Shown: positions 27,931 to 38,058 of the stretch, piece after piece | Position numbering within the stretch: the first letter of the stretch is position 1 | How the letters are laid out: each line of letters starts with the position of its first letter | NCBI RefSeq assembly: GCF_039909015.1 | Contig: NZ_CP150919.1 | Coordinates: forward strand, 6,238,501 to 6,302,500 | DNA: 64,000 nucleotides | From: Pseudomonas grandcourensis | GTDB lineage: Bacteria; Pseudomonadota; Gammaproteobacteria; Pseudomonadales; Pseudomonadaceae | Direction: 5' to 3' | Made by a program: the position numbers and the translations under genes | The notes under the pieces: model-generated | Database searches by the model: none | What the model was told of the DNA's origin: nothing | What the model saw: only the letters and a program-made list of their open reading frames with translations

Positions 27931-28034
27931 GCTTTCACCTCGCTGTTGTTTTTATGAAACCGCGTTGCCCAGGCAGGCAGCGCGTTAAGTGCTCGGGTTA
28001 TTGCCTGTGTGTCTTGTGTTGCTTGTAAGGGCCT

Positions 28035-28056
28035 CATCGCGAGCTTGCTCGCGATG
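28035..28056. repeat. Single family-A REP core
   Basis: CATCGCGAGCTTGCTCGCGATG is a perfect palindromic core without the GTGGGAGCGAG shoulders, in the purU-fdhA gap. Confidence 0.7.
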
Positions 28057-28061
28057 GCGAT

Positions 28062-28919
28062 TTAAAGAACGACCGTGCGATTGGCGTTCAAAAACACTCT
28101 TCGCTCAATGTGATACCCAACCGCCCGCGCCAGGGTCAGTCCTTCGATATCCCGCCCCTTGGCGATCAGGTCTTCCGGGTAATGGCTGTGGTCCACGGCC
28201 TCCACGCCCTGGGCAATGATCGGGCCTTCATCCAGGTCGTTATTGATGTAATGCGCCGTGGCGCCCACCAGTTTCACGCCCTTGTTGTAGGCCTGGTGAT
28301 AGGGCTTGGCGCCCTTGAAACCCGGCAGCAGGGAGTGGTGAATGTTGATCGCCTTGCCATCGAGCTTGCGGCACAGCTCCGGCGACAGCACTTGCATGTA
28401 GCGCGCAAGGATCACCAGTTCGGCGCCGGATTCTTCGATCACCTGCCACACCTGACGCTCTTGCGACGGTTTGTCGTTCGGGTCCAGCGGGAAGTGGTAG
28501 TACGGAATCTGGTGCCAGTCGGCCAGCGGCTTGAGGTCCGGGTGGTTGGAGACCACAGCGGCGACATCCATCGACAACTGGCCGATGCGTTGGCGATAGA
28601 GCAAGTCGTTGAGGCAGTGATCGGCCTTGGAAACCATGATCACCACTTTCGGCCGATAGTTCGGCGCGGTCAGTTCGAAGATCATGCCGAAGGCTTCACC
28701 GCGTTCAGCCAGGCCCGCGCGGAAGGACTGCTCGTCGAAGCCATCGGGCTGGCGGAATTCCACACGAATGAAGAAACGGCCCGAGAGCCGGTCATCGAAG
28801 GAATGGTGTTCGGTGACGTAGCAGCCCTGCTCGAACAGAAAGCGGGTCACCGCGTCCACGGTGCCGAGCACGCTGGGGCAGTCGGCGGTCAGAATCCATG
28901 TGTCTGGGGCGCGGCTCAT
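28062..28919 (-). CDS. purU: Formyltetrahydrofolate deformylase
   Basis: PurU hydrolyses 10-formyl-tetrahydrofolate to formate and tetrahydrofolate. In this setting it would drain one-carbon units from sarcosine oxidation and recycle folate. The 285-residue protein has an N-terminal ACT domain (WILTADCPSVLGTVDAVTRF). The formyltransferase fold follows, with SNHPDLKPLADWHQIPYYHF, the active-site INIHHSLLPGFKGAKPYHQA and HYINNDLDEGPIIAQ. A C-terminal RRVFLNANRTVVL ends the protein. It sits between soxG and fdhA with REPs on both sides, as in P. aeruginosa. Confidence 0.96.
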   Translation of the reverse strand: MSRAPDTWILTADCPSVLGTVDAVTRFLFEQGCYVTEHHSFDDRLSGRFFIRVEFRQPDGFDEQSFRAGLAERGEAFGMIFELTAPNYRPKVVIMVSKADHCLNDLLYRQRIGQLSMDVAAVVSNHPDLKPLADWHQIPYYHFPLDPNDKPSQERQVWQVIEESGAELVILARYMQVLSPELCRKLDGKAINIHHSLLPGFKGAKPYHQAYNKGVKLVGATAHYINNDLDEGPIIAQGVEAVDHSHYPEDLIAKGRDIEGLTLARAVGYHIERRVFLNANRTVVL

Positions 28920-28953
28920 AGTGCGGTGACTCCTGAGAAATCGGTGGATGCCT

Positions 28954-29057
28954 CCTGTAGGAGCGAGCCCTGCTCGCGATGGAGGCCAACGATGACGCGT
29001 ACTTCCTGATTCAACGCGTTGCCTTGAAGTCCATCGCGAGCAGGCTCGCTCCTACAG
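28954..29057. repeat. REPIN, family A variant, between soxG and purU
   Basis: CTGTAGGAGCGAGCCCTGCT, with one extra C in the core, and inverted AGCAGGCTCGCTCCTACAG lie in the soxG-purU gap. Confidence 0.87.
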
Positions 29058-29069
29058 TGACGGTGGTGA

Positions 29070-29702
29070 TCAGGCCTGCACGCTCAGGCCGTACTCGGCA
29101 GAAGCATCCTGCAACCACAACCACCAGTAATCCGAGAAGCTGCGACGAATCAGCAGTTCCCAGGTGTCTTCGGCGGTGTGACGGATCATCAGTTGCGACT
29201 TGGCGAACACCGTGCCGACGGCTTTGCCCACCGGGAAGTTGTTCGGGTGCACGTCGTAGCTGGTGGACTTCATCAGCACTTGGCGCACGTTCGGGCCGCT
29301 CAGTTCGAGGAGTTGCTGGCCGCCGCTGACGTTGACGATTGCAATGTGCAAATCGCCCAGTGCTGCGCGCAGTTTTTGCTCGGCGGCCAGTTCTTCACCG
29401 GTCGGCACGATCAGCAGCCACTCATCCGGCCCCATCCATTGCAGGCTGGTTTCACCTTTGACGATGACAGTCAGCGCGCCCGGCAACTCGATGCCCAGGG
29501 CCTTGTGCACGCCTGCGGCGAATGCTGCGTCGTGGCCATCGCCACGGATGGTCAGGTGGCCGAGGAGTTTTTTCTCACGCACGATCACGCCGGCGTTCTT
29601 GCGGCCCTTGCCCACCAGGCTGGCGAGGTCGGCGTGATGCAGCGACGACTCGGCCTTGGCCCCGGAGGTTGGGCGTTGTTGGTAAACATTGGCTGCGGTC
29701 AT
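29070..29702 (-). CDS. soxG: Sarcosine oxidase gamma subunit
   Basis: SoxG is the gamma chain of the heterotetrameric sarcosine oxidase, a cytosolic flavoenzyme that converts sarcosine to glycine. It has a GcvT-like fold and no cofactor of its own. The 210-residue product contains IRGDGHDAAFAAGVHKALGI, LQWMGPDEWLLIVP, VNVSGGQQLLELSGPNVRQV and the C-terminal RRSFSDYWWLWLQDA, all typical of SoxG. It follows soxA after a REPIN in the same operon. Confidence 0.96.
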   Translation of the reverse strand: MTAANVYQQRPTSGAKAESSLHHADLASLVGKGRKNAGVIVREKKLLGHLTIRGDGHDAAFAAGVHKALGIELPGALTVIVKGETSLQWMGPDEWLLIVPTGEELAAEQKLRAALGDLHIAIVNVSGGQQLLELSGPNVRQVLMKSTSYDVHPNNFPVGKAVGTVFAKSQLMIRHTAEDTWELLIRRSFSDYWWLWLQDASAEYGLSVQA

Positions 29703-29729
29703 AAAGCACCTTTCCTGAATTCGTAATCC

Positions 29730-29821
29730 CTGTGGGAGCGGGCTTGCCCGCGATGGGAGCGACGCGTTCTGCCTGAAGCACCGCGTTATCGTTCATCGCG
29801 GGCAAGCCACGCTCCCACAGG
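29730..29821. repeat. REPIN, family A/B hybrid core, between soxA and soxG
   Basis: TGTGGGAGCGGGCTTGCCCG and inverted CGGGCAAGCCACGCTCCCAC; the core is GGCTTGCC rather than AGCTTGCT. It lies inside the sox operon. Confidence 0.87.
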
Positions 29822-29831
29822 TACTGTGGTG

Positions 29832-32800
29832 TCACACGTTCTGGCGTTCGCCCTTCGGATCGAAGAACACCGAAGAAACGATTTCCGCCTCGATCACGCT
29901 GCCGTCGGCCAGCGGTGCGAACACGCGCTCGCCCATCCGCTGCAAACCGCCCTTGACCACGCCCATGGCGAACGAATAGCCCAGGGAGTTGTGCAGGTAA
30001 CTGGAAGTCACGTGACCCACCATGGTCATCGGGATCGCCTGCTTGGTGTTGAACACCAGTTGCGCGCCTTCCGGCAGCCATTTGTTCGGATCGATCGGCT
30101 TCAGGCCAACCAGTTGCTTGCGCTGATCACGCACGCAGTCTTCACGGTTCATGCCACGCCAGCCGATCCACGAGAACGGTTTGGTGCGACCGACACACCA
30201 GCCCATGTTCAGGTCGTCCGGGGTCATCGAGCTGTCAGTGTCCTGGCCAACGATGATGAAGCCCTTCTCGGCCCGCAGCACGTGCATGGTTTCGGTGCCG
30301 TACGGCGTCAGGTTGTACTTCTTGCCGGCGTCGACGATTTTCTCGAGCACGCCCATGGCGTAGTCGGCTTGTACGTTGACTTCGTACGACAGTTCACCGG
30401 TAAACGAAATCCGGAATACCCGCGCCGGCACACCACCCACCAGACCTTCTTTCCAGGTCATGAACGGGAAGGCTTCGCTGCTCAGGTCGATATCGGTGAC
30501 TTCAGCGAGCAGCTTGCGGCTGTTCGGCCCGGACAGGGTCATGGTTGCCCAGTGGTCGGTGACGGAGGTGAAGTACACCTTCATGTCCGGCCATTCGGTC
30601 TGGTGGTACAACTCCAGCCACTGAAGCACGCGAGCCGCGCCGCCGGTGGTGGTGGTCATGACGAAATGGTTGTCGGCCAGGCAAGCCGTCACGCCGTCGT
30701 CGAAGACCATGCCGTCTTCTTTGCACATCAGGCCGTAACGCGCCTTGCCCACATCAAGCTTGGTCCAGGCGTTGGTGTAGACGCGGTTGAGGAACTCACG
30801 CGCATCCGGGCCCTGGATGTCGATCTTGCCCAGGGTCGAAGCGTCCAGCAGGCCGACGCTGTCGCGCACGGCTTTGCATTCGCGCTTAATGGCGGCGTGC
30901 AGGTCTTCACCGGATTTCGGGAAGTACCAAGGACGTTTCCACTGGCCGACATCTTCGAACTCGGCGCCGTTTTTCAGGTGCCATTGATGCAGTGCGGTAT
31001 AACGCACCGGCTCGAAGATGTGCCCACAGTGACGACCGGCCACGGCGCCGAAAGTCACCGGCGTGTAGTTCGGGCGGAACATGGTGGTGCCCATCTGCGG
31101 GATGGTCACGTTCAGTGAGCGGGCCGCGATGGCCAGGCCGTTGACGTTGCCGAGCTTGCCCTGATCGGTGCCGAAGCCCAGGGCGGTGTAGCGCTTGACG
31201 TGCTCGACCGACTCGAAGCCCTCGCGGGTCGCCAGTTCGATGGCGGCGGCAGTGACGTCGTTTTGCAGGTCGACGAATTGCTTCGGCGCCCGTGCGGTGT
31301 TCTTTTCATGGGGCACCTGGAACAGCGCCAAAGTCGGCTCTTCGAGACGGCTCAGGGCTTTGGGCAGCACGCCTTCGACCGACTGGAAGCCGGCTTCGGC
31401 AGCAGCGCGAACGCCACCTTCAAAACCGTCAGCCAGGGAATCGCCGAGGCCGTAGACGCCGTTGATGCCGCCGACGCACACGCGTTTCTGCGGTGCTTCA
31501 CCCGGTACGAAACCGAGGATGTCTTCGCGCCAGATCGGCTTGCCACCCAAGTGCGAAGCCAGGTGAACCACCGGGCTGTAGCCACCGGAGCTGGCCACCA
31601 CGTCGCAATCAAGCCATTCGCCAGGGCTGGTCACGGTGTGGGCTTTGACATCGATCGCGGCCACACGGGCAGCGGTCACGTGCTTGCTGCCACGGGCCTC
31701 GATCACGGCGCTGCCGGTGAGGATGCGAATGCCTTTGGCGCGGGCTTCTTCCACCAGCGCACCACGGGGATTGCTGCGGGCGTCGGCGATGGCCACCACT
31801 TGCAGGCTGGCATCGAGCCAATCCAGGGCAACGCGGTAGGCGTGGTCGTTGTTGGTCGACAGCACCAGCTTCTTGCCCGGTGCCACGCCGTAACGGCGCA
31901 CGTAGGTCGAGATCGCGCCGGCGAGCATGTTGCCCGGCACGTCGTTGTTACCGTAGACCAGTGGACGCTCGTGAGCGCCGGTCGCCAGCACCACACGTTT
32001 GGCGCGGACCCGGTGAATGCGCTGACGCACCTGGCCAATCGGTGCACGGTCGCCGAGGTGATCGGTCAAGCGCTCGTGAATGGTCAGGAAGTTGTGGTCG
32101 TGGTAGCCGTTGACGGTGGCGCGCGGCAGCAGCAGCACGTCCGGGGTGTTCTTCAGTTCGTCGATGACGCTGGCGACCCACTCGGTCGCAGGCTTGCCGT
32201 CGAGGCTTTCGCGGGAATCGAGCAGGCTGCCGCCGAACTCTTCCTGCTCATCGGCGAGGATCACCCGGGCACCGCTGCGCGCAGCGGCCAGTGCAGCGGC
32301 CAAGCCAGCAGGGCCGGCACCGACGATCAGCACGTCGCAGTGCTGGTTCATGTAGTCGTAGGTGTCCGGATCGTTCTCGGTCGGCGAGCGGCCAAGACCG
32401 GCAGCCTTGCGGATGTACTTCTCGTAGGTCATCCAGAACGATTGCGGGTACATGAAGGTTTTGTAGTAGAAGCCCGGCGGCATCAGCTTGCCGCCGACCT
32501 TGCCGAGAATCCCCATCATGTCGTTGTTCACGCTCGGCCAGCCGTTGGTGCTGGTGGCGACCAGGCCTTGGTACAGCGCCTGTTGCGTGGCGCGCACGTT
32601 CGGGATCTGCGTGGCTTCGGTGGCGCCGATCTGCAGCACCGCGTTCGGCTCTTCAGCGCCTGCGGCGAAGATGCCGCGCGGACGGGAATACTTGAAGCTG
32701 CGACCGATGATGTCGACACCGTTGGCCAGCAGTGCAGCGGCCAGGGAATCGCCTTCGAAGCCTTTGTAGTTCTGGCCGTTGAAGGTGAAGGTCAAGACTT

Positions 32801-32849
32801 TGTTGCGGTCGATCCGTCCGCCGTTGGACAGGCGATTGATCTGGCTCAT
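29832..32849 (-). CDS. soxA: Sarcosine oxidase alpha subunit
   Basis: SoxA, 1005 residues, binds NAD+ and tetrahydrofolate in the heterotetramer, and passes the methyl carbon of sarcosine to THF as 5,10-methylene-THF. The N-terminus has a 2Fe-2S-ferredoxin-like domain without cluster cysteines (TFTFNGQNYKGFEGDSLAAA, FKYSRPRGIFAAGAEEPNA). A dinucleotide-binding disulfide-reductase-type region follows (DVLIVGAGPAGLAAALAAAR), and then a C-terminal GcvT-like folate domain (LDASTLGKIDIQGPDAREFL, RISFTGELSYEVNV). Its start overlaps the soxD stop by 4 nt. A long plus-strand frame across it is a shadow. Confidence 0.97.
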   Translation of the reverse strand: MSQINRLSNGGRIDRNKVLTFTFNGQNYKGFEGDSLAAALLANGVDIIGRSFKYSRPRGIFAAGAEEPNAVLQIGATEATQIPNVRATQQALYQGLVATSTNGWPSVNNDMMGILGKVGGKLMPPGFYYKTFMYPQSFWMTYEKYIRKAAGLGRSPTENDPDTYDYMNQHCDVLIVGAGPAGLAAALAAARSGARVILADEQEEFGGSLLDSRESLDGKPATEWVASVIDELKNTPDVLLLPRATVNGYHDHNFLTIHERLTDHLGDRAPIGQVRQRIHRVRAKRVVLATGAHERPLVYGNNDVPGNMLAGAISTYVRRYGVAPGKKLVLSTNNDHAYRVALDWLDASLQVVAIADARSNPRGALVEEARAKGIRILTGSAVIEARGSKHVTAARVAAIDVKAHTVTSPGEWLDCDVVASSGGYSPVVHLASHLGGKPIWREDILGFVPGEAPQKRVCVGGINGVYGLGDSLADGFEGGVRAAAEAGFQSVEGVLPKALSRLEEPTLALFQVPHEKNTARAPKQFVDLQNDVTAAAIELATREGFESVEHVKRYTALGFGTDQGKLGNVNGLAIAARSLNVTIPQMGTTMFRPNYTPVTFGAVAGRHCGHIFEPVRYTALHQWHLKNGAEFEDVGQWKRPWYFPKSGEDLHAAIKRECKAVRDSVGLLDASTLGKIDIQGPDAREFLNRVYTNAWTKLDVGKARYGLMCKEDGMVFDDGVTACLADNHFVMTTTTGGAARVLQWLELYHQTEWPDMKVYFTSVTDHWATMTLSGPNSRKLLAEVTDIDLSSEAFPFMTWKEGLVGGVPARVFRISFTGELSYEVNVQADYAMGVLEKIVDAGKKYNLTPYGTETMHVLRAEKGFIIVGQDTDSSMTPDDLNMGWCVGRTKPFSWIGWRGMNREDCVRDQRKQLVGLKPIDPNKWLPEGAQLVFNTKQAIPMTMVGHVTSSYLHNSLGYSFAMGVVKGGLQRMGERVFAPLADGSVIEAEIVSSVFFDPKGERQNV

Positions 32850-33175
32850 ACCTTCTCTCCCAGAGCCGTGCTGGCCGCTTTCGGGCTATCGGTCTTGTCG
32901 GTGAATTGTGGCTTGGTGCCGATCTTGTAGGTTTCGAGAATCTCGTAGGTCACGGTGTCGCGGGTGACGTTGAAGTACTGACGGCAACCGGCGACGTGAT
33001 CCCACAGTTCGTGGTGCAGACCGCGAGGGTTATCGCGGAAGAACATGTAGTCGCCCCACTCCTCGTCGGTGCAGGTGTTCGGATCCAGTGGACGCGGGAT
33101 GTGCGCCTGGCCGGATGCATGGAATTCCTCTTCGGAGCGCAGTTCGCCGCAGTGAGGACAGAAGATATGCAACAT
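32846..33175 (-). CDS. soxD: Sarcosine oxidase delta subunit
   Basis: SoxD is the small zinc-binding chain of heterotetrameric sarcosine oxidase. The 109-residue product has CPHCGELRSEEEF with the Cys-x2-Cys pair. It also has the invariant DEEWGDYMFFRDNPRGLHHE and WDHVAGCRQYFNVTRDTVTY. Only 14 bp separate it from soxB, and it overlaps soxA by 4 nt, which is the standard soxBDA arrangement. Confidence 0.97.
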   Translation of the reverse strand: MLHIFCPHCGELRSEEEFHASGQAHIPRPLDPNTCTDEEWGDYMFFRDNPRGLHHELWDHVAGCRQYFNVTRDTVTYEILETYKIGTKPQFTDKTDSPKAASTALGEKV

Positions 33176-33189
33176 GGGGATTTCTCCTG

Positions 33190-34440
33190 TTAGTGGGCAA
33201 CCGCAGCAGCGCCGTGTTCATCGATCAACGCACCGTTGTGGAAACGGTCGATGGAGAAAGGTGCGGCCAATGGATGCATTTCACCCTTGGCCAGGCTCGC
33301 GGCAAACACGTTGCCCGAGCCAGGTGTGGCCTTGAAGCCGCCGGTGCCCCAACCGCAGTTGAAGAACATGTTCGGTACCGGGGTTTTCGAAATGATCGGG
33401 CAGGCATCCGGCGTGGTGTCGACGATGCCGCCCCACTGGCGGTTCATGCGTACGCGCGACAGTACCGGGAACATCTCGACGATGGCCTGGATGGTGTGCT
33501 CGATCACCGGGTACGAACCACGCTGGCCGTAGCCGTTGTAGCCGTCGATACCGGCGCCGATCACCAGGTCGCCCTTGTCGGACTGGCTGATGTAGCCGTG
33601 CACGGCGTTGGACATGATCACGCTGTCGATAATCGGCTTGATCGGCTCGGACACCAGCGCTTGCAGCGGGTGGGATTCGATCGGCAGGCGGAAACCGGCG
33701 AGCTTGGCCATGTGTCCGGAGTTACCGGCGGTCACTACGCCGACGCGCTTGGCGCCGATGAAGCCCTTGTTGGTTTCAACGCCGATGCACACGCCGTTTT
33801 CCTTGCGGAAACCGATCACTTCGGTCTGCTGGATCAGGTCCACGCCGAGGGCGTCGGCGGCACGGGCAAAGCCCCAGGCCACGGCATCGTGACGGGCCAC
33901 GCCGCCGCGACGCTGGACGGTAGCGCCCATCACCGGGTAGCGAGTGTTCTTGGAGCAGTCGAGGTACGGAATCTCGTCCGCAACCTGTTTGGCATCGAGC
34001 AGTTCACCGTCGACGCCGTTGAGGCGGTTGGCGCTGACCCGACGCTCGGAATCACGGATGTCCTGCAGGGTGTGGCACAGGTTGTAGACGCCGCGCTGGG
34101 AGAACATCACGTTGTAGTTCAGGTCCTGGGACAGGCCTTCCCAGAGTTTCATCGCGTGTTCGTACAGGTGCGCCGACTCGTCCCACAGGTAGTTGGAGCG
34201 AACGATGGTGGTGTTGCGCGCGGTGTTACCGCCGCCCAGCCAGCCTTTCTCGACCACGGCCACGTTGGTGATGCCGTGTTCCTTGGCCAGGTAGTAGGCC
34301 GTTGCAAGACCATGCCCGCCACCGCCGACGATGACCACGTCGTAGACCTTTTTAGGGGTCGGCGTGCGCCACATTTTCTGCCAGTTTTCATGATGGCTGA
34401 GAGAGTGCTTGAAGAGGCCGAAGCCCGAGTAGCGTTGCAT
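33190..34440 (-). CDS. soxB: Sarcosine oxidase beta subunit
   Basis: SoxB carries the covalent FMN and noncovalent FAD sites where sarcosine is oxidised and oxygen reduced. The 416-residue product begins [20 protein letters not shown]. It has the FAD-binding [40 protein letters not shown], and the C-terminal [20 protein letters not shown]. Another ATG two codons upstream (34446) is only 3 nt from the GGAG ribosome site. The ATG at 34440 is better spaced and matches the usual family start. It follows glyA in the operon. Confidence 0.97.
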   Translation of the reverse strand: MQRYSGFGLFKHSLSHHENWQKMWRTPTPKKVYDVVIVGGGGHGLATAYYLAKEHGITNVAVVEKGWLGGGNTARNTTIVRSNYLWDESAHLYEHAMKLWEGLSQDLNYNVMFSQRGVYNLCHTLQDIRDSERRVSANRLNGVDGELLDAKQVADEIPYLDCSKNTRYPVMGATVQRRGGVARHDAVAWGFARAADALGVDLIQQTEVIGFRKENGVCIGVETNKGFIGAKRVGVVTAGNSGHMAKLAGFRLPIESHPLQALVSEPIKPIIDSVIMSNAVHGYISQSDKGDLVIGAGIDGYNGYGQRGSYPVIEHTIQAIVEMFPVLSRVRMNRQWGGIVDTTPDACPIISKTPVPNMFFNCGWGTGGFKATPGSGNVFAASLAKGEMHPLAAPFSIDRFHNGALIDEHGAAAVAH

Positions 34441-34463
34441 AGTCATTTACTCCAAAACCGCAC

Positions 34464-35717
<1,254 letters not shown>

Positions 35718-35885
35718 CGCGTCTCTCCCAGCGGCGGTGGTGCGCCATTCGTCTCGGTGAGGCACTGGCTTTTCGGCAGTGCCCTTTGGTAGCGATGGTA
35801 TGACTGGCTTGGAGTCGTCAAATGCCTACGGGCGCCACGCAAAGGTGCGTTTACGACATGGGAGGAAATGACGAGGGTGGTGAGT

Positions 35886-35925
35886 GCCTTTGTGGCGAGG
35901 GAGCAAGCTCCCTCGCCACAAAGGC
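35886..35925. repeat. Solitary family-B REP, perfect 19-bp arms
   Basis: Arms 35886-35904 and 35907-35925 are perfect inverted copies around the central AA, including GCCTTTGTGGCGAGGGAGC. It lies 5 bp past the traX-like stop codon and may end its transcript. Confidence 0.9.
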
Positions 35926-35929
35926 GGGG

Positions 35930-36646
35930 TCAGGCGATGGCCTGACGCACTGCGAGCAATAGCAGGAAATGCAGGGGATAGAGCGCATACGCCCGGCGCC
36001 GCATCGGCGGTGGTTTTGCGCCCTTTGCATGTCGCAACAAGAACAGCCCGAGCCATGGCGCAATCAGGCACGTGACAATGGCCGAAATCGCCGCGACATT
36101 GCCCAGACGAGCGGCGTAATACAGCACCTGCCACTGATTGGCCGCCAGGCACACCAACCCCGCCAACAGCGCGAAGTACCAGGGGCGTTGCAGTACCAGC
36201 AACATCGCCAGCGGCAACAACACGCCAAAGAACCCGAACATCAATCGCTGGGAGAAAAACCCTGCCAGCAGCAACGCGCCCACCGCCAGCAGGCGCGACG
36301 CAAGCACCGGCTGCTGCCAGCCACGAACTACCAGCAAGCCCAGGGCAAGGGTGGGCAGCACATTCAAGGTGTCGGGATTGGGGATGTACATCCGGTAAGG
36401 AATTTCACTCACCGCACTAAACAGCAACAACCACCCCAGGTAGCGCCATTGCCCACCGTTCACCACAACAGGCTTTCGCGCCAGATTGACCGCCATCGCC
36501 AGGCAGAACCACGGAAACGCCAGGCGGCCCGGCACATACAACAGATCGGCGGAATAACCGACATATCGCAGGTGATCGAGCACCATGCTCAAAAGCGCCA
36601 GCCACTTGAGCAGATCCAGTGCCCCGTCCCTTGAACTCACGTGCAT
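35930..36646 (-). CDS. TraX-family integral membrane protein
   Basis: This 238-residue inner-membrane protein has about eight hydrophobic helices and the TraX signatures RDGALDLLKWLALLSMVLDH, GRLAFPWFCLAMAVNLAR and RRAYALYPLHFLLLLAVR. TraX acetylates the F-pilin N-terminus on plasmids. Chromosomal homologs are membrane acyltransferase-like proteins of unknown substrate. The start at 36646 (MHVSSRDGALDLL) is preferred over the longer frame from 36730, whose first 28 residues lie outside the domain. It sits between the sox-operon promoter and ltaE, with no obvious functional link to either. Confidence 0.85.
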   Translation of the reverse strand: MHVSSRDGALDLLKWLALLSMVLDHLRYVGYSADLLYVPGRLAFPWFCLAMAVNLARKPVVVNGGQWRYLGWLLLFSAVSEIPYRMYIPNPDTLNVLPTLALGLLVVRGWQQPVLASRLLAVGALLLAGFFSQRLMFGFFGVLLPLAMLLVLQRPWYFALLAGLVCLAANQWQVLYYAARLGNVAAISAIVTCLIAPWLGLFLLRHAKGAKPPPMRRRAYALYPLHFLLLLAVRQAIA

Positions 36647-36778
36647 AATTGGCCTTCGACTGTGTATGTTCCTGACAGCGACATCCTGTGCGCTCCACCT
36701 GACGATCTTGGGTACAGTGCGCACCCTCATTGACCACGGGACGCTTCACCATAGGCATCTCGACCACGGAAGCAGGCC

Positions 36779-37816
36779 ATGACCGACAAGAGCCAACAAT
36801 TCGCCAGCGACAACTATTCCGGCATCTGCCCTGAAGCCTGGGCTGCCATGGAACAGGCCAACCACGGCCACCAGCGCGCCTACGGCGACGACGAGTGGAC
36901 CGCCCGCGCCTCCGACGATTTTCGCAAACTGTTCGCGACCGACTGCGAAGTGTTTTTCGCCTTCAACGGCACCGCTGCCAACTCGCTGGCGTTGTCGTCG
37001 TTGTGCCAGAGTTACCACAGCGTGATCTGCTCGGAAACCGCCCACGTCGAAACCGACGAATGCGGCGCCCCGGAATTCTTCTCCAACGGTTCCAAACTGC
37101 TGATCGCCCGCACTGAAAACGGCAAGCTGACCCCGGAATCGATCCGCGAGGTCGCGCTCAAGCGCCAGGACATCCACTACCCGAAACCCCGCGTCGTGAC
37201 CCTGACCCAGGCCACCGAAGTCGGCAGCGTCTACACCCCGGACGAAATCCGCGCCATCAGCGCCACCTGCAAGGAACTGGGCCTGAACCTGCACATGGAC
37301 GGCGCACGGTTCTCCAACGCCTGTGCATTCCTCGGCTGCACCCCGGCTGACCTGACCTGGAAGGCCGGCGTCGACGTGTTGTGCTTCGGCGGCACGAAAA
37401 ACGGCATGGCGGTGGGTGAGGCGATTCTGTTCTTCAACCACAAACTGGCAGAAGACTTCGATTACCGCTGCAAGCAGGCCGGGCAGCTGGCGTCGAAAAT
37501 GCGCTTCCTGTCAGCACCGTGGGTCGGGATCCTGGAAAACGACGCCTGGCTCAAATACGCCAACCACGCCAACCACTGCGCGCAATTGCTGGCCGAACTG
37601 GTCAGCGACATTCCCGGCGTGGAACTGATGTTCCCGGTACAGGCCAACGGCGTGTTCCTGCAACTGTCGGAACCGGCCATCGCCGCACTGACCGCCAAGG
37701 GCTGGCGCTTCTACACCTTCATCGGCAACGGCGGCGCACGCTTCATGTGCTCGTGGGACACCGAGGAAGAGCGGGTGCGCGAATTGGCGCGGGATATCCG
37801 TGAAGTGATGGCATAA
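36779..37816 (+). CDS. ltaE: Low-specificity L-threonine aldolase
   Basis: This PLP enzyme splits L-threonine or allo-threonine to glycine and acetaldehyde and joins threonine to the glycine pool fed by betaine. The 345-residue protein shows NGTAANSLAL, SETAHVETDECGAPEF, LHMDGARFSNACAFLG and the PLP-lysine motif CFGGTKNGMA (Lys207). It is followed by a family-B REPIN. It lies in the betaine/glycine neighbourhood, as in P. aeruginosa. Confidence 0.95.
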   Translation: MTDKSQQFASDNYSGICPEAWAAMEQANHGHQRAYGDDEWTARASDDFRKLFATDCEVFFAFNGTAANSLALSSLCQSYHSVICSETAHVETDECGAPEFFSNGSKLLIARTENGKLTPESIREVALKRQDIHYPKPRVVTLTQATEVGSVYTPDEIRAISATCKELGLNLHMDGARFSNACAFLGCTPADLTWKAGVDVLCFGGTKNGMAVGEAILFFNHKLAEDFDYRCKQAGQLASKMRFLSAPWVGILENDAWLKYANHANHCAQLLAELVSDIPGVELMFPVQANGVFLQLSEPAIAALTAKGWRFYTFIGNGGARFMCSWDTEEERVRELARDIREVMA

Positions 37817-37825
37817 CCGCGATCC

Positions 37826-37962
37826 CCTGTGGCGAGGGGGCTTGCCCCCGTTGGACTGCGCAGCAGGCCCAAAGTCTGAGTCGGTGGTTTGTCAGTCAGA
37901 CCGCGACAGCAGGTTTTACGACGGCTGCGCCGCCGAACGGGGGCAAGCCCCCTCGCCACAGG
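37826..37962. repeat. REPIN, family B, after ltaE
   Basis: CCTGTGGCGAGGGGGCTTGC and inverted GCAAGCCCCCTCGCCACAGG; the spacer carries GGACTGCGCAGCAGG and ACGGCTGCGCCGCC side stems. Confidence 0.9.
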
Positions 37963-38058
37963 TTCGCGCTCGTCCGTTCCCCCGCCACTGCTCCTGAAGA
38001 CTTCGTCTACATTGTTTGTCGAGCCTGTGCTCACATAAAAACAATCAGGAGCGTCAGC

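Noticed and set aside
31200..32930. 576-codon plus-strand open frame opposite soxA
   Set aside because: Shadow of a universally conserved subunit; no recognisable motif.
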